A DNA stretch of 64,000 bases, from positions 3,029,001-3,093,000 of the forward strand of contig NZ_CP073721.1 of the NCBI RefSeq assembly GCF_025264685.1, in the 5' to 3' direction. This document shows, in pieces, positions 20,371 to 29,269 of this stretch. The notes below the pieces were generated by a model. It did no database searches, was not told the origin of the DNA, and saw only the letters and a program-made list of their open reading frames with translations. This stretch comes from Dactylosporangium roseum. GTDB taxonomy: Bacteria > Actinomycetota > Actinomycetes > Mycobacteriales > Micromonosporaceae. A program made the translations under genes and the position numbers. How positions within the stretch are numbered: the first letter of the stretch is position 1; each line of letters begins with the position of its first letter.

Positions 20371-23121
20371 ATGGTTTTGGTCGAACGTGATCAAGAACAC
20401 GCCCGCCTTCTGCGGATGTTCGCCGACTGCCAGCAGGGCCGGCCCGGCATCGTCTGGCTGGAGGGACCGGTCGGCACCGGCCGGTCGGCACTGCTCGCGT
20501 CCTTCCTCGACTGTGCCGTGGAGGCTGGCGCCGCCGTGCTTCGCGGCGACGGGATGCCGCCAGAGCAACAGACTCCGCTGGGCGTGCTGCGTCAACTGTT
20601 TCGCGACGCCCCGCTGCCGCCGGAAACCGCCTCCATGGTCGCGTGCACGCTCGAGGATGCGGCGCTCGCGGCCTACGTGTCCGGCATCGAGTCCGACTCC
20701 GGGCGCTTGATAAGCCGGCGGGTGCTACAGCGCCTCGACGACGTCATCCTCGGCCTGGCCACGCAGCTACCGGTGGTCGTCTGTGTCGACGACGTGCAGG
20801 ACGCCGACGCCGCGTCCCTGCGGTTCCTGCTGCACCTGGCCCGCCGGGCCAGGGCCGCACGGCTGCTCGTGATCGTCGCCGAGCGGCAGGGGCCGCAGCC
20901 GGCCCACATGGCGTTCCGGGTCGAGCTACAGCGGGAGCCGTACTGTCGCCGCCTGCGCGCCGCCGCACTGAGCCGCGCCGGCGTCGAGCAGGTGCTGCGC
21001 GATCGCCTGCCCGAGGCGGCCCACGACCTCGACGCTTGCGTCGAAGCCACGGGCGGCAACCCGCTGTTGCTGCACGGCTGGATGGAGGACAGGCGCCACG
21101 CCGACGGTCCCGGGGAGCACTACGGCTCGGCGATGCTGAGCTGCCTCTACCGCTCCCAGTTCATCGTCCAGCAGGTGCTGCGGGTCATGGCGATACTCGG
21201 AGAGTTCGGCGAGGCCGGCGTGGTTGCCCGGTTTCTGGAGGCCGAGCCCGACTACGTGGCGCGGATCATCCGTGGGCTCGAGGCCGCCGGCCTGCTCGAC
21301 GGCGGGAGGTTCCGCCATCCCGCCGCGGAGGCGGCCGTCTACCGGGCCATCTCCCGGGAAAGCCTGCTCGACCTGCACACCCGCGCCGCCCAACTGTTGT
21401 ACGAAGACGGCGCCGACGCGGTCATCGTGGCCGATCACCTCTACGCCTCCGGCATTCGCGTGGACGCCCCATGGGTGGTCGCCGTGCTTCGGCAGGCGGC
21501 CGAGGTGGCCTCGCACGACGGCGAGGTGCAACGCGCCGTCGAATACCTCAAGCTGGCCTACCGGACAACCGACGACGAGACCGAACGGATGACGATCCGG
21601 GCCACCATCGCCTACGTGGGATGGCGGGTCAATCCGTCCATCGCCGCACGCCACCTCCCCGAGCTGGTGGCCGCGGTCCGCCACGGCACGCTCCGCGGCC
21701 CGGCCGTGTTCGTTCCGATCTGGTGTTCGATGTGGTTCGGCCGCGGCGACGACGCCACCAGCCTGCTCGTGAAGCTGATCGCCGAGGGCCCGGTCGAGCC
21801 GGAGACCGACGCCGAGATCTGGCGGGCCAGTCGCTGGCTGGCCACCTGGTATCCGGCCATGGCGCGCCGGCTGCCTCCGGCACCGTCCGCCGTTCCCGCC
21901 AAGGTCGCCGCGCCGATGGTGACCCACCACCCGGCCGAGGCGATGCTGGTGCTGGACAACGTGACCGAACGGCAGAAGGACGACCTGATCAACGCCGCGG
22001 TCCGCGTGCTGCGCACGCCGGGCGTCGACGATCGTACGGTCAGCTCGCTCGTGTCGTCGTTGACCGCCCTGCTCAGCACCGGTCGCCTGGAACTGGCCGC
22101 CGCGGGCTGCGACGACCTGTTCGGCCGGCTCGCCGGCTGCAATGCGCCGACCTGGCAGGCCGTGCTGACGGCGATCCGGGCCGAAATCTCCTACCGGACG
22201 GGCGACCTGAGCGCCGCCGCGCGACACGCGGCGATGGCGCTGCGCATCATGCCACCCGAGAGTTGGGGCATCGTGGTCGGCGCGCCCCGCGCCGCCGCAA
22301 TCAACGTGGCCGTGGCGATCGGCGACTACGAGGTCGCGGCCGACCAGCTCAACCAGCCGGTGCCGCCCGCCATGTTCCACACCCCCTACGGCGTCAACTA
22401 CCTGATCGCCCGCGGTCGCTACCGGGTGGCCACTGGCGCCTGCCGGGCCGCCATCGAGGACTTCAGCATCTGCGGCGACATGCTGGACTCCTGGGGCCTC
22501 GACGTGGCCGCCGTCGCGCAATGGCGCACCGATGCCGGCTGGGCCCACCTGCGGCTCGGTGAGGTGCAGCGGGCCCGGAAGCTCGCCTCCGAGCAACTGG
22601 CCCGAGCGAGCGATCACCCGTACGTGCGCGGTTATGCCTTGCGCCTGCTGGCCGCGACGAGCGAGCTCGCGCGGCGTCCGCCGCTGCTGTACGAGGCCAT
22701 CGAGCAGTTGCAGGACGCCGGCGACCGGCTCGGCCTCGCGCACGCCATCTCGGAGCTCAGCCGCGCCCAGCAGGATCTCGGCCGGTCGAGCCAGGCCCGG
22801 GTGCTGCTCCGCCGGGCCTCGACGGTGGCCCGGGAGTGCAACGCCGAGCAGTTATACCGCAGCCTTCACCCCGGCGCCGACGAACTGGAACCGCCCGGGC
22901 CGCAGGCCGACAACCAGCGCCTGGCCGCGCTCAGCGGCGCGGAACGCAAGGTGGCGGCGCTGGCGGCGCGTGGGCACACCAACCGGCAGATCGCGCGCAA
23001 GCTCTGCATCACCCTCAGCACGGTCGAGCAGCACTTGACGCGCATCTACCGCAAGGTCGAGGTTTCCCGCCGGTCCGACCTTATACCGCTGCTGCAACAG
23101 GAGATTTTGCGATCGGCCTGA
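20371..23121 (+). CDS. LAL-family LuxR transcriptional regulator
   Basis: The protein has 916 residues, the usual size of large ATP-binding LuxR regulators of macrolide clusters. Residues 32-39 form a Walker A motif (GPVGTGRS) and residues about 131-143 a Walker B (VVVCVDDVQDAD). A long helical repeat region follows. The C-terminus (about 850-915) is a LuxR-type helix-turn-helix with LSGAERKVAALAARGHTN and STVEQHL. A G-rich ribosome site (about 20355-20362) precedes ATG 20371. Such proteins usually activate the neighbouring polyketide genes in response to an unknown ligand. Codon 828 (22852-22854) is the rare leucine codon TTA, which in actinomycetes would make the protein depend on the bldA tRNA. 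It is transcribed away from the thioesterase. Confidence 0.95.
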   Translation: MVLVERDQEHARLLRMFADCQQGRPGIVWLEGPVGTGRSALLASFLDCAVEAGAAVLRGDGMPPEQQTPLGVLRQLFRDAPLPPETASMVACTLEDAALAAYVSGIESDSGRLISRRVLQRLDDVILGLATQLPVVVCVDDVQDADAASLRFLLHLARRARAARLLVIVAERQGPQPAHMAFRVELQREPYCRRLRAAALSRAGVEQVLRDRLPEAAHDLDACVEATGGNPLLLHGWMEDRRHADGPGEHYGSAMLSCLYRSQFIVQQVLRVMAILGEFGEAGVVARFLEAEPDYVARIIRGLEAAGLLDGGRFRHPAAEAAVYRAISRESLLDLHTRAAQLLYEDGADAVIVADHLYASGIRVDAPWVVAVLRQAAEVASHDGEVQRAVEYLKLAYRTTDDETERMTIRATIAYVGWRVNPSIAARHLPELVAAVRHGTLRGPAVFVPIWCSMWFGRGDDATSLLVKLIAEGPVEPETDAEIWRASRWLATWYPAMARRLPPAPSAVPAKVAAPMVTHHPAEAMLVLDNVTERQKDDLINAAVRVLRTPGVDDRTVSSLVSSLTALLSTGRLELAAAGCDDLFGRLAGCNAPTWQAVLTAIRAEISYRTGDLSAAARHAAMALRIMPPESWGIVVGAPRAAAINVAVAIGDYEVAADQLNQPVPPAMFHTPYGVNYLIARGRYRVATGACRAAIEDFSICGDMLDSWGLDVAAVAQWRTDAGWAHLRLGEVQRARKLASEQLARASDHPYVRGYALRLLAATSELARRPPLLYEAIEQLQDAGDRLGLAHAISELSRAQQDLGRSSQARVLLRRASTVARECNAEQLYRSLHPGADELEPPGPQADNQRLAALSGAERKVAALAARGHTNRQIARKLCITLSTVEQHLTRIYRKVEVSRRSDLIPLLQQEILRSA

Positions 23122-23164
23122 TCGAGGGTGCTGGCCCGACCGTGTCGAGCGCGGGGAACTCAGA

Positions 23165-24055
23165 TCAGATCTTCGTGTTCGCGGTTATCCGGTCCAAGAC
23201 CAGGCGGCCCATGCGGTGCATGACCGGATTCGAGTCGACGTAATACCAGATCGCGCCGAGGCATTGTTCGAAGGACCACGCCTTGCTGCGTTCCCATTCC
23301 AGGTCGTCGCAGTTCAGCTCCTCACGGAAAACCGCCCGGGAATCGTCGTCCAGCAGATACCAGCCGGCCATGGCGTCCAGCGCGGGATCGGCCGGCGCGA
23401 AACTGCCGGTGTCCAGCACGCCCGTCAACCGGCCGTCGGCGACGAGAACGTTGAGCGGCTGCAGGTCGCCGTGCGACATGACGTCCACTGACGTGCGGGG
23501 CAGGTCGCGGAAGTGATCCCACAGGCGGCGCAGGTACGGGACGTCGAGCAGATCCACACTCTTCTCGAAGCATTCCTCGACCCACTCGTCGTGATCGCGG
23601 ATATCGCCACCGCGGTTGTCGCCCTGGAAGATCCGGCCCTGGGTGTCGGTGGCCCGCAGCGCGCTGATCAGCCCGGCGAGGTCGTGGGCGAAGGCCGCGG
23701 ACCCCTCGAACTCGATCGGGGCGATCGTCCCCGGCAGCCAGGTCTGCACCGCCCACGGCAGCGGATATCCCTCCCCGGGCTCGCCGATCGCGATCGGCCT
23801 GGGCGCCGGAACCGGGCTGTGCTCGGCGAATCGCCGGGAGGCATCGGCCTCGCGCTCCAGGACCGTGCGGGCCGCGTCGACCGTCCGCCCCCGCAGCAGG
23901 AACCGGGCCGCCGCCTCGTCCCCGATCCGGAAGATCGCGTTCACGGTCCCGTCCGACGCGATCCGCCGGACCGGCGCGCCCGCCCAGTCGGGGAACTGGT
24001 CGGCGATCAACGCCCGGACGACATCCTCGCGAACGTCGATCTCATCATCGTGCAT
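23165..24055 (-). CDS. APH-family phosphotransferase
   Basis: This is an aminoglycoside-phosphotransferase (kinase-like) fold protein of about 296 residues. The catalytic loop MSHGDLQPLNVLV has the HGDxxxxN pattern, and VLDTGSF supplies the metal-binding Asp. I chose the start MHDDEID because family members begin at that point; ATG 24061 and ATG 24115 are in-frame alternatives without better ribosome sites. It could phosphorylate the pathway product (self-resistance), a sugar intermediate, or an unrelated small molecule; this subfamily is common in actinomycete genomes outside clusters. It follows the PIG-L gene on the same strand. Confidence 0.8.
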   Translation of the reverse strand: MHDDEIDVREDVVRALIADQFPDWAGAPVRRIASDGTVNAIFRIGDEAAARFLLRGRTVDAARTVLEREADASRRFAEHSPVPAPRPIAIGEPGEGYPLPWAVQTWLPGTIAPIEFEGSAAFAHDLAGLISALRATDTQGRIFQGDNRGGDIRDHDEWVEECFEKSVDLLDVPYLRRLWDHFRDLPRTSVDVMSHGDLQPLNVLVADGRLTGVLDTGSFAPADPALDAMAGWYLLDDDSRAVFREELNCDDLEWERSKAWSFEQCLGAIWYYVDSNPVMHRMGRLVLDRITANTKI

Positions 24056-24127
24056 GGCCATGGGTGGTGAATTCCGATCGTGGTAGCCCTGACGGCACTG
24101 GTCGGTTGGTTCCATGAGGAACGCGCG

Positions 24128-24922
24128 TCAGTCAATCACACCGTCCGCCCCCCGCGCGGACGGTGCCGCGACGATGAATTCCCGCTGCATCGCCCCGGGG
24201 AAGCGCAGCATCGGACCCATGTGCTGCACTTCGCCCATGGCCCCGACCAGACTGAGCTGGGAGGAATAGCTGAAGATGGCTTGCCGCTTGCGCTGCCACG
24301 TCCGGTCGTCGATCCGCCGTCCGGGCCGGGGCTCGACGCCGAGTCGCGAGCGTAGCTCCCGGTACGCATGATCGTTCCGGTCGAGCGCCACGCTCAGCTC
24401 CTCCTCCGTCGCGTCGCGCCAGTCCGGAACGAGCGCCGCGGCGTACGGCAGGTCGGCGTAGAACCAGGGCGGACGCCGGTCCAGCCGGTCCAGCGCGTCG
24501 AGCGCCGCGTCACGAACGGCGGCGTGGTCCGGTTGGTTGACGCCGATCGGCAGGAGCACCCGGGTGTTCGGATCAAGCCCGGCGAAAAGTTCGTCCAGCC
24601 CGGCGAGGGGTCCGTCCGGTCGGTACGGGTTGTCGGGATTCGGCAGCAGCACCTGATCGGCACCGAGCAGTTCGCAGGCGCGGCGGTCCTCCTCGCGCCG
24701 GGTGGCGAATGCCTCGGCCGCGGTGGTGAAGCCGCACTCGGCGTCCCACTCCGACACCTTGTCGCCGGGAGCGGGGGCTTGGCCGTGCACCGTAGCGATC
24801 GCCTTGGGGGCGCCGACGCCGAGCAGGAAACCGCCGAGGGAGAGCACGACATCATCGAAATGCGTCGATACAGCGACGACACTCCACAATGGGTAGTGCG
24901 GCGGCGTCCCGGCACCGGTCAT
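24128..24922 (-). CDS. PIG-L family N-deacetylase
   Basis: The zinc-site motif THFDDVVLSLGG (HxDD) is near the N-terminus, and NQPDH corresponds to the second metal motif. In MshB-like enzymes that second motif is HPDH; here the first His is replaced by Gln while the zinc-binding His is kept. The family removes acetyl groups from GlcNAc-containing conjugates, such as GlcNAc-inositol in mycothiol synthesis, often just after a glycosyltransferase. GGGGAG about nine bases before ATG 24922 supports this start; ATG 24952 would add ten residues. The APH gene follows about 70 bases downstream. A GlcNAc-derived amino sugar substrate is possible, given the sugar genes around it, but is inference. Confidence 0.8.
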   Translation of the reverse strand: MTGAGTPPHYPLWSVVAVSTHFDDVVLSLGGFLLGVGAPKAIATVHGQAPAPGDKVSEWDAECGFTTAAEAFATRREEDRRACELLGADQVLLPNPDNPYRPDGPLAGLDELFAGLDPNTRVLLPIGVNQPDHAAVRDAALDALDRLDRRPPWFYADLPYAAALVPDWRDATEEELSVALDRNDHAYRELRSRLGVEPRPGRRIDDRTWQRKRQAIFSYSSQLSLVGAMGEVQHMGPMLRFPGAMQREFIVAAPSARGADGVID

Positions 24923-24997
24923 CTGTGGCGGCTCCCCTTGTGCCAGGACCATACGCTGGTGCCAAGACCTTATCCGGGCGATCGCATCCAGTAAAGT

Positions 24998-25012
24998 CTA
25001 TCGTTACGATAG
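24998..25012. promoter_or_regulatory. Operator-like palindrome CTATCGTTACGATAG
   Basis: This is a perfect inverted repeat with 7-base arms around one central base, in the divergent gap between the deacetylase (-) and the GH4 gene (+). TACGAT inside it could serve as a -10 box for the rightward gene, which would put a bound repressor directly over the promoter. The regulator is not identified. Confidence 0.5.
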
Positions 25013-25076
25013 CCGGGTGATCGCGTCCGCGGGCTGGGCAAGGTCGCGGCCGACATCACCGGAAGGCCAGGTGGAG

Positions 25077-26309
25077 ATGAAGCTCGCAGTGGTCGGCGGG
25101 GGATCGACGTATACGCCGGAGCTGATCGACGGCATCGACGAGCTCGACGTCACCGAGGTGACGCTGATCGACCCCGATCCGGACCGCCGGCGTATCGTCG
25201 GCGGTTTCGCGCAGCGCCTGACCACCGCGCACGTCGTCACCACCGACGATCTCGCCGCGGGTGTGGAAGACGCGGACATGGTGGTCGTCCAGCTACGGGT
25301 GGGCGGCTGGCGTGCGCGCCATGACGACGAGACGTTCCCCTTGGAGTGCGGCTGCGTCGGACAGGAGACGACCGGGGCCGGCGGCCTGGCCAAGGCACTG
25401 CGCACCGTGCCGGTCGTTCTGAACATCGCCCGGGTCGTCCGGGAACGTGCGCCGCGCGCCTGGATCGTCAACTTCACCAACCCGGTCGGCATCGTCACCC
25501 GGGCGTTGCTCGACGAGGGGCATCGGGCCGTCGGACTCTGCAACGTCGCCATCTCGAAGATCCGATGGTTCGCCGAGGAACTGGACGTGGACCCCGACCG
25601 GCTGCGGCTCGACTACGTCGGGCTCAACCATCTCTCCTGGGTGCGGCAGGTGTTCCTGGACGGCGAGGACGTCCTGCCCGATGTGCTCGCGCGGCATTCC
25701 CGCACGCTCGCCGACGACATGGGCATCCCGGAGTGGGTGCTGCGCGACCTCGGCAGTGTTCCCTCGTCGTACCTGAAATACTTCTACAGCCACGACGCCG
25801 AGGTCGCCGCGCAGCGCGGCGACACCGAGACGCGGGCCCAGATCGTCGCCCGCACCGAGGCGAAATTGCTGGACCTCTACGCGGACCCGGCGCTCACCAG
25901 CAAGCCCGCGTTGCTCAGCGAGCGCGGAGGTGCCTACTACTCGCACGCCGCCGTCGACGTGATGGCGGGCCTGCTGGGCCGCTCGACGAAGGAACAGGTC
26001 GTCGACGTCCGCAACGACGGCCTCTTCCCGTTCCTCCCACCCGAGTCGATCATCGAGGTGCCGGTGACCGTCAGCCCCGACGGAGCCGTGGCCTGCCCTC
26101 TCCCGCGGCCGGTCGAGCCGGTGTACGCCGGTCTCATCGCGCACATGGCGGCGTACGAGGAACTGGCCGTGCGGGCCGCGATGCTGGGCGGCGTCGAACG
26201 GGTGCGTACGGCGATGCTGGCGCACCCGACGATCGGCCAGGCGGAGGCGGCCCACCGGCTGGCCGACCTGCTGGTGTCAAGAAACCGTGACCGCCTCGAC
26301 TGGCTCTGA
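25077..26309 (+). CDS. Glycoside hydrolase family 4 (6-phospho-beta-glucosidase type)
   Basis: The protein has 410 residues. The start MKLAVVGGGSTYTPELIDG is the NAD-binding signature of GH4 enzymes, which open glycosidic bonds by an NAD- and metal-dependent redox-elimination route. NPVGIVT and GLNHLSW, both typical GH4 segments, follow. GGAAGG at 25061-25066 lies 10 bases before ATG 25077; upstream in-frame codons back to 25017 are not supported. It may belong to disaccharide-phosphate catabolism or may cleave a glycosylated intermediate. It is a single-gene unit behind an operator-like palindrome and converges on the IMPase gene through a shared hairpin. Confidence 0.9.
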   Translation: MKLAVVGGGSTYTPELIDGIDELDVTEVTLIDPDPDRRRIVGGFAQRLTTAHVVTTDDLAAGVEDADMVVVQLRVGGWRARHDDETFPLECGCVGQETTGAGGLAKALRTVPVVLNIARVVRERAPRAWIVNFTNPVGIVTRALLDEGHRAVGLCNVAISKIRWFAEELDVDPDRLRLDYVGLNHLSWVRQVFLDGEDVLPDVLARHSRTLADDMGIPEWVLRDLGSVPSSYLKYFYSHDAEVAAQRGDTETRAQIVARTEAKLLDLYADPALTSKPALLSERGGAYYSHAAVDVMAGLLGRSTKEQVVDVRNDGLFPFLPPESIIEVPVTVSPDGAVACPLPRPVEPVYAGLIAHMAAYEELAVRAAMLGGVERVRTAMLAHPTIGQAEAAHRLADLLVSRNRDRLDWL

Positions 26310-26323
26310 GCGGCAACGCTCAG
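26306..26323. terminator. Bidirectional hairpin at convergent stops
   Basis: CTGAGCG and CGCTCAG form a perfect 7-base stem around GCAA. The hairpin contains both stop codons, that of the GH4 gene and that of the leftward IMPase gene. No T-tract is present, as usual in actinomycetes. Confidence 0.5.
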
Positions 26324-27102
26324 GACAGCAGCCGGCACAGCTCGGAATGCAGGTGTGGTCCCCCTGCCAGCACTCCTCGGCCGTAGTCGGTGACGCGGCC
26401 GCCGGCCTCCTCGACGATGAGCCGCCCGGCCGCCCAATCCCAGCGCGACAGCTCGTCCTCGAAACACGCGTCCAGGCGGCCGGCCGCCGTCCAGCACAGG
26501 TCGATGACGGTGCTGCCGGTGGACCGGATGTCCGCGACCAGGGGTGCTACACGGGCCACAGTGGCCGCTTGCCTCCGCCGATCCGAGGCCGCATATCCGA
26601 ATCCCGTTCCTACCAGCGCCTCTGCGGCGTGGACCGGATTCGTGACGGCGATCGGTATGTCGTCGAGACGGCTGCCCATGCCACGGCCGGCGCTGTACCG
26701 CTCCTCGCGGGTCACGTCGTGGACGACGCCGGCCACCGCCTGCCAGCGGCCCTCGACATGTGTCTCACACGCGACGCTGACGGCGAAGTTCGGTAGTCCG
26801 TGCCGGAAGTTCACCGTGCCGTCCAACGGGTCGACCACCCAGCGCACCCCGTTACGTGCCTCGATCCCGTCGCCGTCCTCGCTCACCAGGCCGTCGAGCG
26901 GCCGTCGCCGAGTCAGCCGGCGCCGGATGGCGTCGTCGCTCGCCACGTCGGCCGCGGTCACGTAGTCGGTCGGCGAGGACTTGACCCGGAGGCTCCGCCG
27001 GTTCCGTATCGCGCATATCGCCTCGCACGCTCCGGCCGCCAACTCGATGCCGAACGCGACCAGTGTCTCGACGTCGCTTCGCTGCATCCGCGGCTCACTC
27101 AT
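26320..27102 (-). CDS. Inositol monophosphatase family protein
   Basis: The protein has 260 residues, the family norm. It carries VVDPLDGTVNF (the metal-binding DPxDGT motif) and WDWAAGRLIVEEAGG (the second WDxAAG motif). The family dephosphorylates myo-inositol phosphates, histidinol phosphate or other sugar phosphates. It is the last gene of the ten-gene leftward operon, nine bases after the glycosyltransferase. A Gfo/Idh dehydrogenase and a DegT aminotransferase in the same operon suggest inositol phosphate to inositol as the first step towards an aminocyclitol. That link is inference; a 5'-nucleotide or sugar-phosphate substrate is also possible. Confidence 0.92.
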   Translation of the reverse strand: MSEPRMQRSDVETLVAFGIELAAGACEAICAIRNRRSLRVKSSPTDYVTAADVASDDAIRRRLTRRRPLDGLVSEDGDGIEARNGVRWVVDPLDGTVNFRHGLPNFAVSVACETHVEGRWQAVAGVVHDVTREERYSAGRGMGSRLDDIPIAVTNPVHAAEALVGTGFGYAASDRRRQAATVARVAPLVADIRSTGSTVIDLCWTAAGRLDACFEDELSRWDWAAGRLIVEEAGGRVTDYGRGVLAGGPHLHSELCRLLS

Positions 27103-27111
27103 GCGCCGACC

Positions 27112-28269
27112 TCACGCACCGACCTCGACGACCGACGGGGCCAGGCGGCGGGCGGTCGCCATCACCTTCTCCCGGTACCGGCCGGACAGGTCCCGGACCG
27201 TGGGCAGGACCCGGCACTCCGTGACCGACGCGTCGTCGAACGGTACGGCCATACCGACCAAAGGCAGAACCTCGACGTCGGTGGCCGACACGGCGGCTCG
27301 CCGCACGTCGGGGTCGACGATGCGATGAGCGCTGTCGAGCGGCACGCCCAGGAAGGCCACGGCGGCGCCCTCGACGGTGACCCGGACCGTTCCCAGCAGG
27401 TCGGCGCCGCCCGGCAACGCTGATCGCAACTCGGCGAGGAAATCGAGGTACAGGTCGTTGGCCTCGAAATCGCTGAAGGCCGCCGCCAACTCGACGTCCG
27501 GGCCCGGCCACTTCCGCAGGAACTGCCGGTAGGACGCGGCCTCGGTGACGAAGTTGGCCGCGGTGTCCCGGACATGCGGAAGGTGGAGGGCGTAGACGTC
27601 CTTGCGGAGGACGATCGGCGCACGGGTGGCGGCGATCCGGTAGCCCCACTCGATGTCGTCGACCCCCCATCCCACGAACGACTCGTCGAAGTACAGGTCG
27701 TGTTCGCGTACCAGAACTGTGGGCAGCGCGATGAGGCCGGTCCAGGCGAAGCTCCACGGAATGACGTGGTCGGTCGTGAACCTCGGGTCGAGAGGCTGGT
27801 CCGTGGTGGACCGCATCTCCTCAAGCCGCTTCTGCCAGATCTCGAACGGCTCGGATTCGACGTGCCGGACGTCGCCGTCGTAGTTGTTGCCGTATCCCAG
27901 CACCTGGCCGACGATGCAGGCGTTCTGCCCGAAGGCGAAGTGCCGTTCGTACAGGCGCTCCAAAGCGTCCGGCGGCAGCAGCGTGTCGGCGTCCATGTTG
28001 ACGGTCACGGCACCGCTCGCCTGGCGCATGGCCATGTTGCGGGCGCGCGGGATTTCGAACCGCTCGTGCGTCATGACGGTCACGAGATTGAGATGGCGAG
28101 CCGCTTTGTCGCAGGCCACGACGAAATCCTCGTCGTACTTCGTGGTGCCGATGACGACCTCGAACTCCGCCGGGTCCATGGTCTGGTTGAGCAGACCTTG
28201 CAGGGCGAGTTTCAGATTGTCCAGACGTCGCTCGTACGGGATGATCAGGCTGAGCTTGGGTTTCCGCAT
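27112..28269 (-). CDS. Family 2 glycosyltransferase
   Basis: The protein has 385 residues. The start LSLIIPYERRLDNLKLAL is a GT-A fold N-terminus, VNMDADTLLPP carries the DxD metal/nucleotide-sugar motif, and ESFVGWGVDDIEWGYR matches the galactosyltransferase-type C-terminal region (GWG-D-[DE]). GGAGGAG eight bases upstream fixes ATG 28269; the 61 in-frame codons before it are rejected. It probably attaches the sugar or aminosugar made by the operon to an acceptor of the pathway. Donor and acceptor cannot be read from sequence. It has no signal peptide or membrane segment, so it acts in the cytoplasm. Confidence 0.9.
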   Translation of the reverse strand: MRKPKLSLIIPYERRLDNLKLALQGLLNQTMDPAEFEVVIGTTKYDEDFVVACDKAARHLNLVTVMTHERFEIPRARNMAMRQASGAVTVNMDADTLLPPDALERLYERHFAFGQNACIVGQVLGYGNNYDGDVRHVESEPFEIWQKRLEEMRSTTDQPLDPRFTTDHVIPWSFAWTGLIALPTVLVREHDLYFDESFVGWGVDDIEWGYRIAATRAPIVLRKDVYALHLPHVRDTAANFVTEAASYRQFLRKWPGPDVELAAAFSDFEANDLYLDFLAELRSALPGGADLLGTVRVTVEGAAVAFLGVPLDSAHRIVDPDVRRAAVSATDVEVLPLVGMAVPFDDASVTECRVLPTVRDLSGRYREKVMATARRLAPSVVEVGA

Positions 28270-28291
28270 CCGGGTCTCCTCCGAACCGCTG

Positions 28292-29269
28292 TCATCGGGC
28301 CTGGCGAAGTGTCCTGCGTAGCCAGGACGCGCGGGCACTCTCGGCGGCCTGCGACACGGCCGCGCCGGGTACCCATTGGTCGAAGCTGTGGAACGCTCCG
28401 GCCCATACGTGCAGTTCGGTGGGCACCCCGGCCCGGGACAGCTCCATCGCATAGATCATGGCCTCGTCCCGCAGCGACTCCACCCCGCCGACGTCGATGA
28501 ACGCGGGCGGCAGCCCGGCCAGGTCGGTGGCCCGTGCGGGGGCCGTGTAGCCGGACACCTCGGCACCACCTCGGCGATCACCCAGGAGCGCAGTCCACCC
28601 GGTCCGGTTGGAGGCGGTGTTCCAGAGCCCGACGTTCTCCATCTGCGTGGCCGACACGGTGTCACACCGGTCGTCGAGCATCGGGCACTGCAGCATCTGA
28701 CCGATGAGCCGGACCCGCCCGCGGTCGCGGGCGAGCAGCGCGATCCCGGCGGCCAGGCCACCGCCGGCGCTGTTGCCGCTGACCACGATCCGCCCGGAGT
28801 CCAGGCCGAGCGTGTCGCCGTGCTCGGCGATGTACTCCAGGGCGGCATAGCAGTCCTCGAGCGGGATCGGATCGGGGTGCTCCGGCGCCAGCCGATACTC
28901 GACGGCGACCACAGCCATCCCCAGCTCCTGTGCCCGGCGCAGTTCGCCGTCGAGATCGGCGCACCGGGCATCGCCGGCCACCATGCCGCCGCCGTGGATG
29001 TTGTAGATCACCGGCGATGGGCCCGGAGCTGCGGCCGGACGGCAGATCAGGAGCCGCACCTCGGGGCTCCCGCCGAAGCCGGCGACGGTGCGCCATTCGA
29101 CGGTGAACGCTCCGCCGCGTCTGATGTCGTCGTCCGACAACCCGCTTCGCTCGGTGCCGGCCCGCCGGTCGGCGATCGTCTCGAAGCTCAGCGGCGGCAG
29201 CTCGGCGAGGATGTCGCGGAGCGGCCCGTCAAGTTCCGGATCGAACGGCGGCGGACTTCCCAGGATCAT
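28292..29269 (-). CDS. HSL-family alpha/beta hydrolase
   Basis: The protein has 325 residues. IYNIHGGGMVAGD provides the oxyanion-hole HGGG motif, VVSGNSAGGGLA the nucleophile serine, and VWAGAFHSFD the late histidine, all as in hormone-sensitive-lipase-type esterases. In this operon it may hydrolyse or form an ester or lactone, or remove a protecting acyl group; the substrate is unknown. Its ATG overlaps the stop of the upstream dioxygenase by four bases, so translation is coupled. Confidence 0.9.
   Translation of the reverse strand: MILGSPPPFDPELDGPLRDILAELPPLSFETIADRRAGTERSGLSDDDIRRGGAFTVEWRTVAGFGGSPEVRLLICRPAAAPGPSPVIYNIHGGGMVAGDARCADLDGELRRAQELGMAVVAVEYRLAPEHPDPIPLEDCYAALEYIAEHGDTLGLDSGRIVVSGNSAGGGLAAGIALLARDRGRVRLIGQMLQCPMLDDRCDTVSATQMENVGLWNTASNRTGWTALLGDRRGGAEVSGYTAPARATDLAGLPPAFIDVGGVESLRDEAMIYAMELSRAGVPTELHVWAGAFHSFDQWVPGAAVSQAAESARASWLRRTLRQAR

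Noticed and set aside
23165..24055. Firm call as an aminoglycoside resistance gene
   Set aside because: The kinase motifs are clear but the subfamily is broad; nothing in the sequence identifies the substrate.
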